In this document: one piece after another, positions 10,147 through 18,540 of the stretch
Layout: each line of letters starts with the position of its first letter
How positions within the stretch are numbered: position 1 is the stretch's first letter
Source of the DNA: Streptomyces vietnamensis
GTDB taxonomy: Bacteria; Actinomycetota; Actinomycetes; Streptomycetales; Streptomycetaceae
Direction of reading: 5' to 3'
DNA: 64,000 nt
Assembly: GCF_000830005.1 (NCBI RefSeq)
Contig: NZ_CP010407.1
Span: forward strand, 1,116,001 to 1,180,000
The notes under the pieces: model-generated
Database searches by the model: none
What the model saw: only the letters and a program-made list of their open reading frames with translations
Told to the model about the DNA's origin: nothing
Program-made: the position numbers and the translations under genes

Positions 10147-10926
10147 CTACGCCACCGCGACGAGCGTGAGGTACGCGATGCCGAGGACGCCCCGGTAGCC
10201 GTTCAGCCAGCCGGCACGCTGCCGGTCGACGCGCTCGCGCGTCTCGGCGGCGAGCGGGTGGTCGGGGTGGGCGGCGAGCCAGACCTCCGTGTCGTAGCGG
10301 TAGCCCGACTCGAACTCCTCCCACTCCTCCGCGCTCGCCGTCTCGATCCACGCGGGCCGGAACCCCGCCTCGACGGCGAGGTCGACGAGGGCGCCGAGGG
10401 AGTAGTGGTCGTCGGTGCTCGCGCCGGGCCACATCGCGGCGAGCTCCGTCTCGGTGGGGGTGCGCTCCCAGAAGCCCTCGCCGAGCACGACCCGCCCGCC
10501 GGGCCGGACGAGCCGGCGCAGCTCGCGCAGGACGGCGGCGGGGTCGTACGGCAGCTCGGGGTCGCAGAGCGCCTGGCTGGAACCGAGGCAGAGGACCGCG
10601 TCGACGGGTCCCCGGTCGGTGCCGAGCGCCGACTCCTCGACGAAGGCCACCCGGTCGGCGAGCCCGCGCTCCTCGGCGAGGGCCCGGCCGCGGGCCAGGT
10701 CCTCGGCGTTGATGTCGATGCCGGTGCCCTTCGCGGCGGGGGCCGCCTCCAGGAGGCGGAGGAGCAACTCGCCCCATCCGCAGCCGATGTCGAGCGCGTC
10801 GGCGGGCGCGGTGGCCGCGAGCCGCTCGATCATGCGGGTGGCGCGGGCCTCGGAGAGCGGGCCGTGGAAGGTGAGGCTGCCGAGGCGCGGGGGAAGGTCG
10901 GCTGCCGCCGACTCAGAAGTGATCAT
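10147..10926 (-). CDS. Class I SAM-dependent methyltransferase
   Basis: 259 aa from ATG 10926. The SAM-binding motif I is ALDIGCGWGELLLRLLE, and motif II is the acidic GTGIDINAEDL. A LCLGSSQAL segment follows, and the post-motif is RPGGRVVLGEGFWER. The substrate is unknown; the SSQAL and GEGFWER elements suggest a small-molecule methyltransferase. The gene converges with DUF4865 and has a 10-bp gap between stops. The ROK gene upstream is separated from it by a terminator hairpin. Confidence 0.88.
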   Translation of the reverse strand: MITSESAAADLPPRLGSLTFHGPLSEARATRMIERLAATAPADALDIGCGWGELLLRLLEAAPAAKGTGIDINAEDLARGRALAEERGLADRVAFVEESALGTDRGPVDAVLCLGSSQALCDPELPYDPAAVLRELRRLVRPGGRVVLGEGFWERTPTETELAAMWPGASTDDHYSLGALVDLAVEAGFRPAWIETASAEEWEEFESGYRYDTEVWLAAHPDHPLAAETRERVDRQRAGWLNGYRGVLGIAYLTLVAVA

Positions 10927-10987
10927 GATGCGGAACGGTACGTCGTACCCCGTCCGCCGCATACCGGTTTTCCGACGGCGTCCTCGC

Positions 10988-11025
10988 CAGGGCCTGTCCG
11001 ACCCTGATCCGTCGGACAGGCCCTG
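10988..11025. terminator. Perfect 15-bp hairpin between ROK and methyltransferase genes
   Basis: The arms at 10988-11002 and 11011-11025 are exact reverse complements (CAGGGCCTGTCCGAC) around an 8-nt loop. It lies about 88 bp past the ROK stop on the leftward strand. There is no T-tract, which is usual for Streptomyces terminators. Confidence 0.75.
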
Positions 11026-11112
11026 ACCTGGGAGGGGTGTACACCACGCGCATGGCCCCGGACCGCTCGCCGCCCTGGCTGAGGGGCGCCCCGGCCCCCA
11101 GGGCTGACCCCG

Positions 11113-12339
11113 TCAGGCCGGTTCGCGCCCCAGGGCCGCCAGCGGGTCGTCGAGCACCGGCTGCCAGGCCAGTTCGGCCGCACCGACCAGGCTGTTGTGG
11201 TCCAGGGTGCACGGGAGGATCGGCACGCCGCCGCTGCGGCCCCAGAGGCTGCGGTCCGCGACCACCGCACGGAGCCGCTCGGGGTCCGCGTCCAGGAGTT
11301 CGCGGTGGAGCCCGCCGAGGATGATCCGGTCCGGGTTGAGGATGTTCACCAGGCCCGCGAGGCCCAGACCCAGGCGGTCGATCAGCTCCCCCACCGCGAC
11401 CCGGACGCCCGGGTCGTCGGGGCTCGTGCGCAGCAGGTCGCGGGACTGCTGGAGCAGCGACACCTCGGGGCCGGGGATCCGGCCCGCGGCCGTGAGGAAC
11501 GCGAGCGGGTCGGTCTCGACGTCGAGGCAGCCGCGGCTGCCGCAGTGGCAGGGGCGGCCCTCGGGGTTGACCGTGAGGTGGCCGACCTCCAGGGCCAGGC
11601 CGGAACTGCCGGTGTGGAGGCGGCCGTCGAGGACGAGCGCCCCGCCGACGCCGCGGTGGCCGGTGGCCACGCAGAGCAGGTCCCGCGCGCCGCGCCCCGC
11701 GCCGTGGCGGTGCTCGGCGAGCGCGGCGAGGTTCACGTCGTTGCCGGTGAAGGCGGGGCCTTCGATGCCGGCGGCCCGTACCCGCTCGGCGAAGATCTCC
11801 CGGACCGGCGCCCCGGCGGGCCAGGCGAGGTGGAGCGGGTTGAGGGCGGTGCCCTCGGGTTCGGCGACGGCGGAGGGTGCGGCGAGTCCGGCGCCGACGC
11901 AGCGGCGGCCGCTCTCCGCGAGGAGCGCGGCGCCCGCGTCGACGACCGCGCCGAGGACCTGCGCGGGGTCGGCGGAGACGGTGACACAGCCGGGCGCGGT
12001 GGCCACGATGGTGCCGCCGAGGCCGACGAGGGCGGCGCGGAAGCCGTCCGCGTGGACCTGGGCGGCGAGGGCGACCGGGCCCTTCTCGTCGACGGCGAGG
12101 CGGTGCGAGGGGCGGCCCTGGGAGCCGGCGGCGGCGCCGGGGTTGGAGTCGACGCGGATGAGGCCGAGGGCCTCCAGCTCGGCGGCGACGGCGCCCGCGG
12201 TGGCCCGGGTGACGCCGAGTTCGGCGGTGAGGACGGCCCGGGTCGGCGCCCTGCCGGTGTGCACCAGTTCCAGTGCGGGGCCGAGCGCGTTACGCCCCCT
12301 GTCCAGCCGTGTCCGGGTCGTCGTCGCCTTGCCGTTCAT
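11113..12339 (-). CDS. ROK family transcriptional regulator
   Basis: 408 aa. The N-terminal winged HTH (LVHTGRAPTRAVLTAELGVT) is followed by the ROK fold. The latter contains VGAGLAAPSAV, ATGHRGVGGALVLDGRLHTG and the Cys zinc motif CHCGSRGCLD near residue 280. The presence of an HTH makes it a NagC/XylR-type repressor rather than a kinase. Its start overlaps the end of the RecB-like nuclease gene by 50 bp, so it may be read with the upstream radA-nuclease genes. The inducer is unknown. Confidence 0.9.
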   Translation of the reverse strand: MNGKATTTRTRLDRGRNALGPALELVHTGRAPTRAVLTAELGVTRATAGAVAAELEALGLIRVDSNPGAAAGSQGRPSHRLAVDEKGPVALAAQVHADGFRAALVGLGGTIVATAPGCVTVSADPAQVLGAVVDAGAALLAESGRRCVGAGLAAPSAVAEPEGTALNPLHLAWPAGAPVREIFAERVRAAGIEGPAFTGNDVNLAALAEHRHGAGRGARDLLCVATGHRGVGGALVLDGRLHTGSSGLALEVGHLTVNPEGRPCHCGSRGCLDVETDPLAFLTAAGRIPGPEVSLLQQSRDLLRTSPDDPGVRVAVGELIDRLGLGLAGLVNILNPDRIILGGLHRELLDADPERLRAVVADRSLWGRSGGVPILPCTLDHNSLVGAAELAWQPVLDDPLAALGREPA

Positions 12340-13294
12340 GGGGGTGAGTCTCCCATGATCGGGCGGGGGGCCGCTCCCAGGGCGGTTCGGCCTCGGTGGA
12401 GACCGCCGGGTGTCCGTCGTCCTCCACGGCCGGAACGGTGCTGACGGCCAAGGGGTAGGGCGGTGGAGTGCCGCCGAACACGGGGCAGAGGGCCTTGTAG
12501 CCGCACCAGTCGCACAGTCGGCTCGGGTGGGGCTGCCACTCGCCCGTCTCCGTCGCCCGCCGGATCGCCTCCCACAAGGCCCGCAGCTTCCGTTCCACCG
12601 CCAGCAGATCCGCCTCGGACGGGTCGTACGTCACCACGTCGCCGCTGCCCAGGTAGATGAGCTGGAGCCGCCGCGGCACCACCCCGCGCCGCCGCCACAG
12701 CACCAGGGCGTAGAACTTCACCTGGAACAGGGCCCTGTCCTCGAAGTCCCGCGGGGGCGCCTTGCCGGTCTTGTAGTCCACCACCCGCATCTCACCGGTC
12801 GGGGCGACGTCCAGCCGGTCGACATAGCCGCGCAGTTTGAGGCCCGGCTCCAGCACCGTCTCCACGTACAGCTCACGCGCGGCGGGCTCCAGCCGGTTCG
12901 GGTCCTCCATGCGGAAGTACTGGTCGAGCAGTTGTTCCGCCCCGGCCGGCGCCGCACCGTCCGGGTCCTCCGGGAAGAGACCGGCCAGCTCCGGGCGCTT
13001 GCCCAGCAGTCGCTCCCACTCCGGGCGCAGCAGTGCGCGGGCACGGTCCGCGGTGCGCTGCCCGGCCGGTGCGTCGAAGAGCCGCTCCAGCACCGCGTGC
13101 ACCACCGCGCCCCGTGCCAGCGCCGGACTCGGCGGCTCCGGCAGCTTGTCGATCACTCGCAGCCGGTACCGCAGCGGGCAGCTCATGAAGTCGTTCGCGC
13201 GCGACGGCGACAGCGACGACGGCGCAGCCGGAGCAGGCCGGGGTGGTGCGGGCGGGGCCGTGTCCGACGGGTCGGAGGCCTCGGACGGGGACAT
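12290..13294 (-). CDS. RecB-like PD-(D/E)XK nuclease with predicted 4Fe-4S cluster
   Basis: 334 aa. After an Ala/Pro-rich start comes SLSPSRANDFMSCPLRYR, which contains the first Cys, then an RGAVVHAVLERLF helix. The catalytic set is YVETVLE, GYVDRLDVA and RVVDYKTGK, that is the E, D and DxK of the PD-(D/E)XK fold. Three further Cys lie in LCDWCGYKALCP. One N-terminal plus three C-terminal Cys match the Fe-S nuclease pattern of AddB and Cas4. A probable single-strand exonuclease in DNA repair. It starts 9 bp after the radA stop on the same strand, so they are likely one operon. Confidence 0.88.
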   Translation of the reverse strand: MSPSEASDPSDTAPPAPPRPAPAAPSSLSPSRANDFMSCPLRYRLRVIDKLPEPPSPALARGAVVHAVLERLFDAPAGQRTADRARALLRPEWERLLGKRPELAGLFPEDPDGAAPAGAEQLLDQYFRMEDPNRLEPAARELYVETVLEPGLKLRGYVDRLDVAPTGEMRVVDYKTGKAPPRDFEDRALFQVKFYALVLWRRRGVVPRRLQLIYLGSGDVVTYDPSEADLLAVERKLRALWEAIRRATETGEWQPHPSRLCDWCGYKALCPVFGGTPPPYPLAVSTVPAVEDDGHPAVSTEAEPPWERPPARSWETHPHERQGDDDPDTAGQGA

Positions 13295-13303
13295 ACTCCG
13301 ACC

Positions 13304-14752
13304 CTACGCCGGGTCCTTCCCGAGGCCACCGGACCGGTTCCCGGGTGATCGTTCCGGTGGGTTCGGGGGGTCGGCCGACGGGCGGGGCAGCACCCGCAGG
13401 GCCTCGCCCACGTCGGCCACCTCCGTCACCCGCATCCCGTCCGGCGTCCTCCCCGGGTCCGGCGGCACCAGCGCACGGGTGAAGCCCAGCCGGGCCGCCT
13501 CCGCCAGCCGCCGCTGCACACCGGTCACCCGGCGCACCTCGCCGGCCAGGCCCACCTCGCCGATGACCACCAGGTTCTTCGGCAGCGGGGTGTCGCTCAC
13601 CGCGCTGGCAAGCGCCAGCGCCACCGCCAGGTCCGCCGACGGCTCCGACAGCCTCACCCCGCCGACCGTCGCGCTGTAGACGTCGCACTTGCCGATCCGG
13701 TGGATCCGCCCGCGCTGTTCGAGCACCGCCAGCATCATCGCGACCCGGGAGGTCTCCAGACCCGCGGTGGTGCGCCGGGGGTAGGGGAGCTGCGAGGCCA
13801 CGGTGAGTGCCTGCACCTCGGCGACGAGCGGACGCTTGCCCTCCAGGGTGACCGTCAGACAGGTCCCGGGCACCGGTTCGTCGCGCCGGGTCAGGAAGAG
13901 CCCGGAGGGGTCGGCGAGCCCCGTGATGCCCTCGTCGTGCAGCTCGAAGCAGCCGACCTCGTCGGTCGCCCCGTACCGGTTCTTCACCCCGCGGAGCAGC
14001 CGGAGGCGGGCGTGCCGGTCGCCCTCGAGGTACAGGACGACGTCGACCAGGTGCTCCAGGAGTCGCGGGCCCGCGATGGCGCCCTCCTTGGTGACGTGGC
14101 CGACCAGGATCGTGGACATCCCGCGTTCCTTGGACGTCCGGATCAACGCGCCCGCCACCTCGCGCACCTGGGCCATGCCGCCGGGCGCGCCGTCGATCTC
14201 GGGGGAGGCCACGGCCTGCACCGAGTCGAGGACCAGCAGGGAGGGCTCGACGGCGTCGAGGTGGCCGAGGACGGCGGCGAGGTCGGTCTCGGCGGCGAGG
14301 TAGAGGTGGTCGCTGAGGGCGTTGATCCGGTCGGCGCGCAGCCGGACCTGGCTCGCGGACTCCTCGCCGGTGACGTAGAGGGTGCGGTGCTGATCGTCGA
14401 CCGCCTTGGCCGCCACGTCGAGCAGGAGGGTGGACTTGCCGACGCCCGGTTCGCCCGCGAGCAGCACGACGGCGCCGGGCACCAGGCCACCGCCGAGGAC
14501 CCGGTCCAGCTCGGGCACGCCGGTGCTGCGCGCGGTCGCCGAGCGACCGTCGACCTGCGCGATGGGCCGTGCGGGCGCGGTGACGCGGCCGGGGGCGGTC
14601 GTACGGACCGCGGGCGCGCCGCCGTACTCCTCGACCGTGCCCCATGCACGGCACTCGGGGCAGCGGCCGAGCCACTTGGCGGTGGTCCAACCGCACTCGG
14701 TGCAGCGGTAGGAGGGGCGGTGCGCGATCGTCGTACGGCTCCCGGCGGCCAT
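13304..14752 (-). CDS. radA: DNA repair protein RadA (Sms), branch-migration ATPase
   Basis: 482 aa from ATG 14752, preceded by GGAGGG. Order: a CxxC...CxxC zinc finger (YRCTECGWTTAKWLGRCPEC), a RecA-like core with Walker A GEPGVGKST and Walker B LLVLDSVQAV, the RadA-specific KNRYG motif (KNRFG in E. coli), and the Lon-like C-terminal domain (VALALASAVSDTPLPKNLVV). RadA is a hexameric helicase that extends recombination intermediates. It is divergent from ruvC-ruvA; an SOS-like box lies between. This may be a second radA, which needs a genome check. Confidence 0.93.
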   Translation of the reverse strand: MAAGSRTTIAHRPSYRCTECGWTTAKWLGRCPECRAWGTVEEYGGAPAVRTTAPGRVTAPARPIAQVDGRSATARSTGVPELDRVLGGGLVPGAVVLLAGEPGVGKSTLLLDVAAKAVDDQHRTLYVTGEESASQVRLRADRINALSDHLYLAAETDLAAVLGHLDAVEPSLLVLDSVQAVASPEIDGAPGGMAQVREVAGALIRTSKERGMSTILVGHVTKEGAIAGPRLLEHLVDVVLYLEGDRHARLRLLRGVKNRYGATDEVGCFELHDEGITGLADPSGLFLTRRDEPVPGTCLTVTLEGKRPLVAEVQALTVASQLPYPRRTTAGLETSRVAMMLAVLEQRGRIHRIGKCDVYSATVGGVRLSEPSADLAVALALASAVSDTPLPKNLVVIGEVGLAGEVRRVTGVQRRLAEAARLGFTRALVPPDPGRTPDGMRVTEVADVGEALRVLPRPSADPPNPPERSPGNRSGGLGKDPA

Positions 14753-14838
14753 GGTCCCTCCACAGCGGTGGCTTCCGGCCGGGCGGTCGTGGGCGTGGTC
14801 TCCGTGGGATGGGGCCCGCGTGACCGCCATGCCTGTTT

Positions 14839-14854
14839 TAGCACATTTGTTCGA
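14839..14854. promoter_or_regulatory. LexA/SOS-like box between radA and ruvC-ruvA
   Basis: TAGCAC-ATTT-GTTCGA matches the actinobacterial SOS consensus TCGAAC-N4-GTTCGA at 10 of 12 fixed positions. It is 85 bp from radA and 77 bp from ruvC, where it could control both divergent transcripts. The right half is perfect and the left half has two mismatches. Predicted by eye. Confidence 0.5.
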
Positions 14855-14930
14855 GTTACGATGAAGTCCAGGCTAGGTCGGACCTGCACGAAAAGCCACA
14901 TTCCACCGGCCAGGACCCGAGGAGGGCACC

Positions 14931-16259
14931 GTGCGCGTGCTCGGCGTGGACCCGGGGTTGACCCGGTGCGGCCTCGGCGTCGTCGAGGGCCTCCCCGGAC
15001 GGCCGCTCACCGTGACGGCGGCCGGCGTGGTGCGCACCCCGACGGACGCCGAGACCGGCCACCGGCTCCTCCTCGTCGAGCGCGGCATCGAGGCCTGGCT
15101 GGACGAGCACCGACCCGAAACGGTCGCCGTGGAGCGGGTGTTCAGCCGGCACGACGTCCGCACCGTGATGGGCACCGCCCAGGCCGGCGCGGTCGCCATC
15201 CTGTGCGCGGCCCGGCGCGGCATCCCCGTCGCCCTGCACACCCCCGGCGAGGTCAAGGCCGCCGTCACCGGCAACGGCCACGCCGGCAAGGCGCAGGTCG
15301 GGGCCGTGATGACCCGACTGCTGCAGCTCGACGCACCGCCCGGACCGGCCGACGCCGCCGACGCCCTGACGCCGGCCACCGGACCGGCCGACGCCACCGA
15401 TGCCCTGACGCCGGCCACCGGACCGGTCGACGCCACCGATGCCCTGACGCCGGCCACCGGACCGGTCGACGCCACCGACGCTCTGACGCCGGCCACCGGA
15501 CCGGCCGACGCCGCCGCCGACGCCCTGACGCTGGCCATCTGCCACGTCTGCGCGCCCCGGAGCCGGGCCGCCTCCGGCAGGCGTCCGCCGCGGCGCCCCT
15601 CCACGCGCACGACCCCGGAAGGGGGTTACCCGATGATCGCCTTCATCAGCGGCCCGGTCGCCGCACTCGCACCCGACGCCGCAGTCGTCGAGGTCGGCGG
15701 CGTCGGCATGGCCGTCCAGTGCACCCCCGGCACCCTGGCCGCCCTGCGGGTCGGTGAGCACGCCCGGCTCGCCGTCTCCCTGGTCGTCCGCGAGGACTCC
15801 CTCACCCTCTACGGGTTCGCGGACGACGACGAGCGGCAGGTCTTCGAACTCCTGCAGACCGCCAGCGGTGTCGGGCCGCGCCTCGCCCAGGCGATGCTCG
15901 CCATGCACCGTCCCGACGCGCTGCGCCGCGCGGTCGCCCAGGGCGACGAGAAGGCCCTCACCGCCGTCCCCGGCATCGGCAGGAGGGGCGCCCAGCGGCT
16001 GCTCCTCGAGCTCGCCGGCCGGCTCGGTGAACCGACCGGAACCGCCGCCACCGGCTCCCCGGCCGGTACCGCCGCTCCCCCGCCCTGGAGCAAGCAACTG
16101 CACGCAGCGCTCGTCGGCCTCGGGTACGCCCCGCGGGAGGCCGAAGAGGCGATCGCCGCCGTCACCCCGCAGGTCGAGGCGGCAGCGGCCGACGGCGTCG
16201 CCCCGAGCGTCTCGGCCCTGCTGCGCGCCGCCCTGCGCACGCTGAACCGCGCCCGCTGA
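14931..16259 (+). CDS. ruvC-ruvA: RuvC-RuvA in-frame fusion (Holliday junction resolvase plus branch-migration DNA-binding subunit)
   Basis: 442 aa with no stop between modules. Residues 1-137 are RuvC, with D7 in [11 protein letters not shown]68 in VAVERVFS, and the [12 protein letters not shown] region. Normal RuvC carries its last two catalytic Asp in a DAADAL motif at about 141/144. Here residues 138-189 are four tandem 13-residue units, each holding D-A-(A/T)-D-A-L. A fifth divergent copy ends [13 protein letters not shown], with an extra Ala between the Asp residues. The usual WRAP tail after the His is missing. Residues 235-442 are a complete RuvA, whose own RBS allows separate translation. 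Both are normally separate proteins. RuvC activity is uncertain; RuvA looks intact. Confidence 0.85.
   Translation: MRVLGVDPGLTRCGLGVVEGLPGRPLTVTAAGVVRTPTDAETGHRLLLVERGIEAWLDEHRPETVAVERVFSRHDVRTVMGTAQAGAVAILCAARRGIPVALHTPGEVKAAVTGNGHAGKAQVGAVMTRLLQLDAPPGPADAADALTPATGPADATDALTPATGPVDATDALTPATGPVDATDALTPATGPADAAADALTLAICHVCAPRSRAASGRRPPRRPSTRTTPEGGYPMIAFISGPVAALAPDAAVVEVGGVGMAVQCTPGTLAALRVGEHARLAVSLVVREDSLTLYGFADDDERQVFELLQTASGVGPRLAQAMLAMHRPDALRRAVAQGDEKALTAVPGIGRRGAQRLLLELAGRLGEPTGTAATGSPAGTAAPPPWSKQLHAALVGLGYAPREAEEAIAAVTPQVEAAAADGVAPSVSALLRAALRTLNRAR
15342..15497 (+). repeat. Four 39-bp tandem repeats inside ruvC, plus a degenerate fifth
   Basis: Units at 15342-15380, 15381-15419, 15420-15458 and 15459-15497 differ at only a few bases. 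A fifth, diverged copy starts at 15498 and continues into the native RuvC helix. The 39-bp length keeps frame (13 codons, GPxDAxDALTPAT). Each unit duplicates the Asp-x-x-Asp active-site motif. Confidence 0.95.
15633..16259 (+). CDS. ruvA: RuvA as an independently translated product (nested start within the fusion)
   Basis: An ATG at 15633 is preceded at 7 nt by GGAAGGGGG and would give a 208-aa RuvA of normal length. The OB-fold N-terminus is [12 protein letters not shown]. The two helix-hairpin-helix motifs lie around [13 protein letters not shown] and [14 protein letters not shown], and a C-terminal RuvB-binding three-helix domain follows the Ala/Pro linker. RuvA tetramers hold Holliday junctions and load RuvB. 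Whether this form, the fusion or both are made in the cell cannot be told from sequence. Listed as an alternative to the fusion start. Confidence 0.6.
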   Translation: MIAFISGPVAALAPDAAVVEVGGVGMAVQCTPGTLAALRVGEHARLAVSLVVREDSLTLYGFADDDERQVFELLQTASGVGPRLAQAMLAMHRPDALRRAVAQGDEKALTAVPGIGRRGAQRLLLELAGRLGEPTGTAATGSPAGTAAPPPWSKQLHAALVGLGYAPREAEEAIAAVTPQVEAAAADGVAPSVSALLRAALRTLNRAR

Positions 16260-16273
16260 GAGGAGTGGACCGC

Positions 16274-17362
16274 ATGACCCGGGACGAAGCCGAAACCGCC
16301 GCCCTCATAGGCCGGATCATGGCCGCCTCCACCGAGACGGAGACCGGGGCCGCGCGCCTCGTCGGTGCCTCCGCCGAGGGCGACGACCAGGCCGTCGAGG
16401 CGGCCCTGCGGCCCAAGGACCTCAGCGAGTTCGTCGGCCAGGAGAAGGTCCGCCAGCAGCTCGACCTCGTCCTCAAGGCCGCCCGCCAGCGCGGCGCCAC
16501 CGCCGACCACGTGCTGCTCTCCGGCGCCCCCGGCCTCGGCAAGACCACCCTGTCGATGATCATCGCGGCCGAGATGGGCGCCCCGATCCGCATCACCTCC
16601 GGCCCCGCCATCCAGCACGCCGGCGACCTCGCCGCGGTCCTCTCCTCCCTCCAGGAGGGCGAGATCCTCTTCCTCGACGAGATCCACCGCATGTCCCGGC
16701 CCGCCGAGGAGATGCTCTACATGGCGATGGAGGACTTCCGCGTCGACGTCATCGTCGGCAAGGGTCTGGGGGCCACCGCCATCCCGCTGGAACTGCCGCC
16801 CTTCACCCTGGTCGGCGCCACCGTACGGGCGGGGCTCCTGCCGCCGCCGCTGCGCGACCGCTTCGGCTTCACCGCCCACATGGAGTTCTACGACCCGGCC
16901 GAGCTCCAGCGCGTCATCCACCGCTCCGCCGGACTCCTCGACGTGGAGATCGACCCCGCCGGCGCCGCCGAGATCGCCGGCCGCTCCCGCGGCACGCCCC
17001 GCATCGCCAACCGCCTGCTGCGCCGGGTCCGGGACTACGCCCAGGTCAGGGCCGACGGAGTGATCACCCGCGCCATCTCCGAGGCGGCCCTGAGCGTGTA
17101 CGAGGTGGACAGCCGCGGCCTCGACCGGCTCGACCGCGCCGTCCTGGAGGCCCTGCTCAAGCTCTTCGGCGGCGGACCGGTCGGCCTGTCCACCCTCGCC
17201 GTCGCCGTCGGGGAGGAGCACGAGACGGTGAGAGAGGTGGCGGAGCCGTTCCTGGTACGGGAGGGACTGCTGGCGCGCACGCTGCGCGGCCGGATCGCCA
17301 CCCCCGCCGCGTGGGAGCACTTCGGCCTCGCGCCGCCACAACAGGGCGGTGCGGCCGCGTGA
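16274..17362 (+). CDS. ruvB: Holliday junction branch migration ATPase RuvB
   Basis: 362 aa from ATG 16274, with AGGAG 8 nt upstream; an upstream in-frame GTG at 16265 lies inside that RBS. Walker A is [11 protein letters not shown], Walker B is [10 protein letters not shown], sensor 1 and the arginine finger lie in [19 protein letters not shown], and sensor 2 in [21 protein letters not shown]-terminal winged helix ends the protein. GATVRAG replaces the more usual GATTRAG. It lies 14 bp after RuvA and forms the RuvAB motor with it. The length is normal and the gene appears functional. Confidence 0.95.
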   Translation: MTRDEAETAALIGRIMAASTETETGAARLVGASAEGDDQAVEAALRPKDLSEFVGQEKVRQQLDLVLKAARQRGATADHVLLSGAPGLGKTTLSMIIAAEMGAPIRITSGPAIQHAGDLAAVLSSLQEGEILFLDEIHRMSRPAEEMLYMAMEDFRVDVIVGKGLGATAIPLELPPFTLVGATVRAGLLPPPLRDRFGFTAHMEFYDPAELQRVIHRSAGLLDVEIDPAGAAEIAGRSRGTPRIANRLLRRVRDYAQVRADGVITRAISEAALSVYEVDSRGLDRLDRAVLEALLKLFGGGPVGLSTLAVAVGEEHETVREVAEPFLVREGLLARTLRGRIATPAAWEHFGLAPPQQGGAAA

Positions 17363-17446
17363 CGCGCCGGGACCGCCGCCTCGCCCGCCCCCGGGACACG
17401 CTCCCGTACGGACGTCACAGACGTCGACGCTTTTCCAACAGAAGTG

Positions 17447-17475
17447 TTGATTCCGCACCTATTCGCCCATATTAT
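17447..17475 (+). promoter_or_regulatory. Sigma-70-type promoter for the Sak4-SSB-RecA operon
   Basis: TTGATT (17447-17452), a 17-bp spacer, then TATTAT (17470-17475). The surrounding 100 bp are much more AT-rich than the rest of the window. The expected transcription start near 17482 lies just upstream of the LexA-like box. The first gene starts at 17614, leaving a leader of about 130 nt. Confidence 0.65.
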
Positions 17476-17491
17476 GAAATTACAGGCGATT

Positions 17492-17507
17492 TCGAACTAG
17501 CATTCGA
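17492..17507. promoter_or_regulatory. LexA/SOS box downstream of the operon promoter
   Basis: TCGAAC-TAGC-ATTCGA matches TCGAAC-N4-GTTCGA at 11 of 12 fixed positions. It lies about 10 bp past the predicted transcription start, a position where LexA would block transcription. SOS induction of the Sak4-like/SSB/RecA operon on DNA damage is inferred. Confidence 0.7.
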
Positions 17508-17613
17508 ATCGAAGCTTCGGCCGTGTGGGTGCACGTCTTGGCGGTGAGGACCTGAATCCGTCCGTCCCCAAGCCCACCCCGAACCGCCGTCGAATACGCC
17601 AGAGGAGCATGGC

Positions 17614-18540
17614 GTGAACACCTTCACCTTCGTCCCCGCCACCAAGGAACAGGCAAAGGCCCGCATCGCGCTCACCGGGCCCACCGGATCGGGCAAGACC
17701 TACACCGCACTCGTCATCGGCACCGCGCTCGGCGAGCGGATCGCCCTCGTCGACACCGAGCACGGCAGCGCCTCCAAGTACGCCGACGAGTTCGACTTCG
17801 ACACCCTCCAGCTCACGACGTTCGAGCCGCCCGCGCTCGTCGACGCCCTCGCGGTGGCCGCCCACGACGGCTACGACGTCGTGATCGTCGACTCGCTCTC
17901 CCACTTCTGGTCCGGCGCCGGCGGGATGCTCGAGCAGGTCGACAACGCGGCGAAGCGCACCGGAGCGGGCAACAGCTTCGCCGGCTGGAAGGAGGCCCGC
18001 CCTCTGGAGCGGGCGATGATCGACGCCCTGCTCGCCTACCCGGGCCACCTCATCGTCACCATGCGGACCAAGACCGAATACGTCGTGGACACCGACGACC
18101 GCGGGCGCAAGGTGCCCCGCAAGGTCGGGCTCAAGCCCGAGCAGCGCGAGGGCATCGAGTACGAGTTCGACGTCGTCGGCGACCTCGACCACGAGAACAC
18201 CCTCGTGATCTCGAAGTCCCGGGCGAAGCCGCTCTCCGGGCTCGTGATCCGCAAACCGGGTGTGGAATTCGCCGACGCCGTCCTCGACTGGCTCAACGCG
18301 GGCAAGCCCACCCCGAGCGCGTCCGACTACCTCGCGACCGCCCTCGACCCGAACACCACCTACGAGGAGTTCCACCTCCTCTACGAGGAGGTGCGCCGGC
18401 ACAACCTGCTCGCCGCCGCCGTCCTGGACCCCGGCGGGGCATCGACCACGCTGGGCGAGATCATCGTGCGCCGCGGTACCGCGGCGAAGAAGGAGAAAGA
18501 GGCGGGGAAGGAGCTCGAGCGGGAGGCCGAGGCCGCATGA
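17614..18540 (+). CDS. AAA_24-type RecA-fold ATPase, phage Sak4-like recombinase
   Basis: 308 aa from GTG 17614, with AGAGGAG 6 nt upstream. Walker A is GPTGSGKTYTAL (about residues 22-33) and Walker B is YDVVIVDSLSHFW (about 87-99). A compact RecA core lacks the RecA N-terminal domain. The C-terminal 60 residues end in a charged Lys/Glu helix. This architecture matches phage AAA_24 proteins, of which Sak4 members are single-strand annealing recombinases stimulated by SSB; an SSB lies three genes downstream. Phage origin and annealing activity are inferences. It overlaps the next gene by 4 bp. Confidence 0.8.
   Translation: MNTFTFVPATKEQAKARIALTGPTGSGKTYTALVIGTALGERIALVDTEHGSASKYADEFDFDTLQLTTFEPPALVDALAVAAHDGYDVVIVDSLSHFWSGAGGMLEQVDNAAKRTGAGNSFAGWKEARPLERAMIDALLAYPGHLIVTMRTKTEYVVDTDDRGRKVPRKVGLKPEQREGIEYEFDVVGDLDHENTLVISKSRAKPLSGLVIRKPGVEFADAVLDWLNAGKPTPSASDYLATALDPNTTYEEFHLLYEEVRRHNLLAAAVLDPGGASTTLGEIIVRRGTAAKKEKEAGKELEREAEAA

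Noticed and set aside
15342..15497. Repeats considered as CRISPR or an attachment array
   Set aside because: There are no spacers. The units are contiguous, exactly 39 bp, in frame within RuvC and match its own active-site motif.
16265..16273. GTG 16265 as the ruvB start
   Set aside because: It lies within the AGGAG ribosome-binding site of the better-placed ATG at 16274.
17460..17520. tRNA-like T-loop around TTCGAA
   Set aside because: No cloverleaf arms can be drawn around it. It is the LexA-like palindrome.
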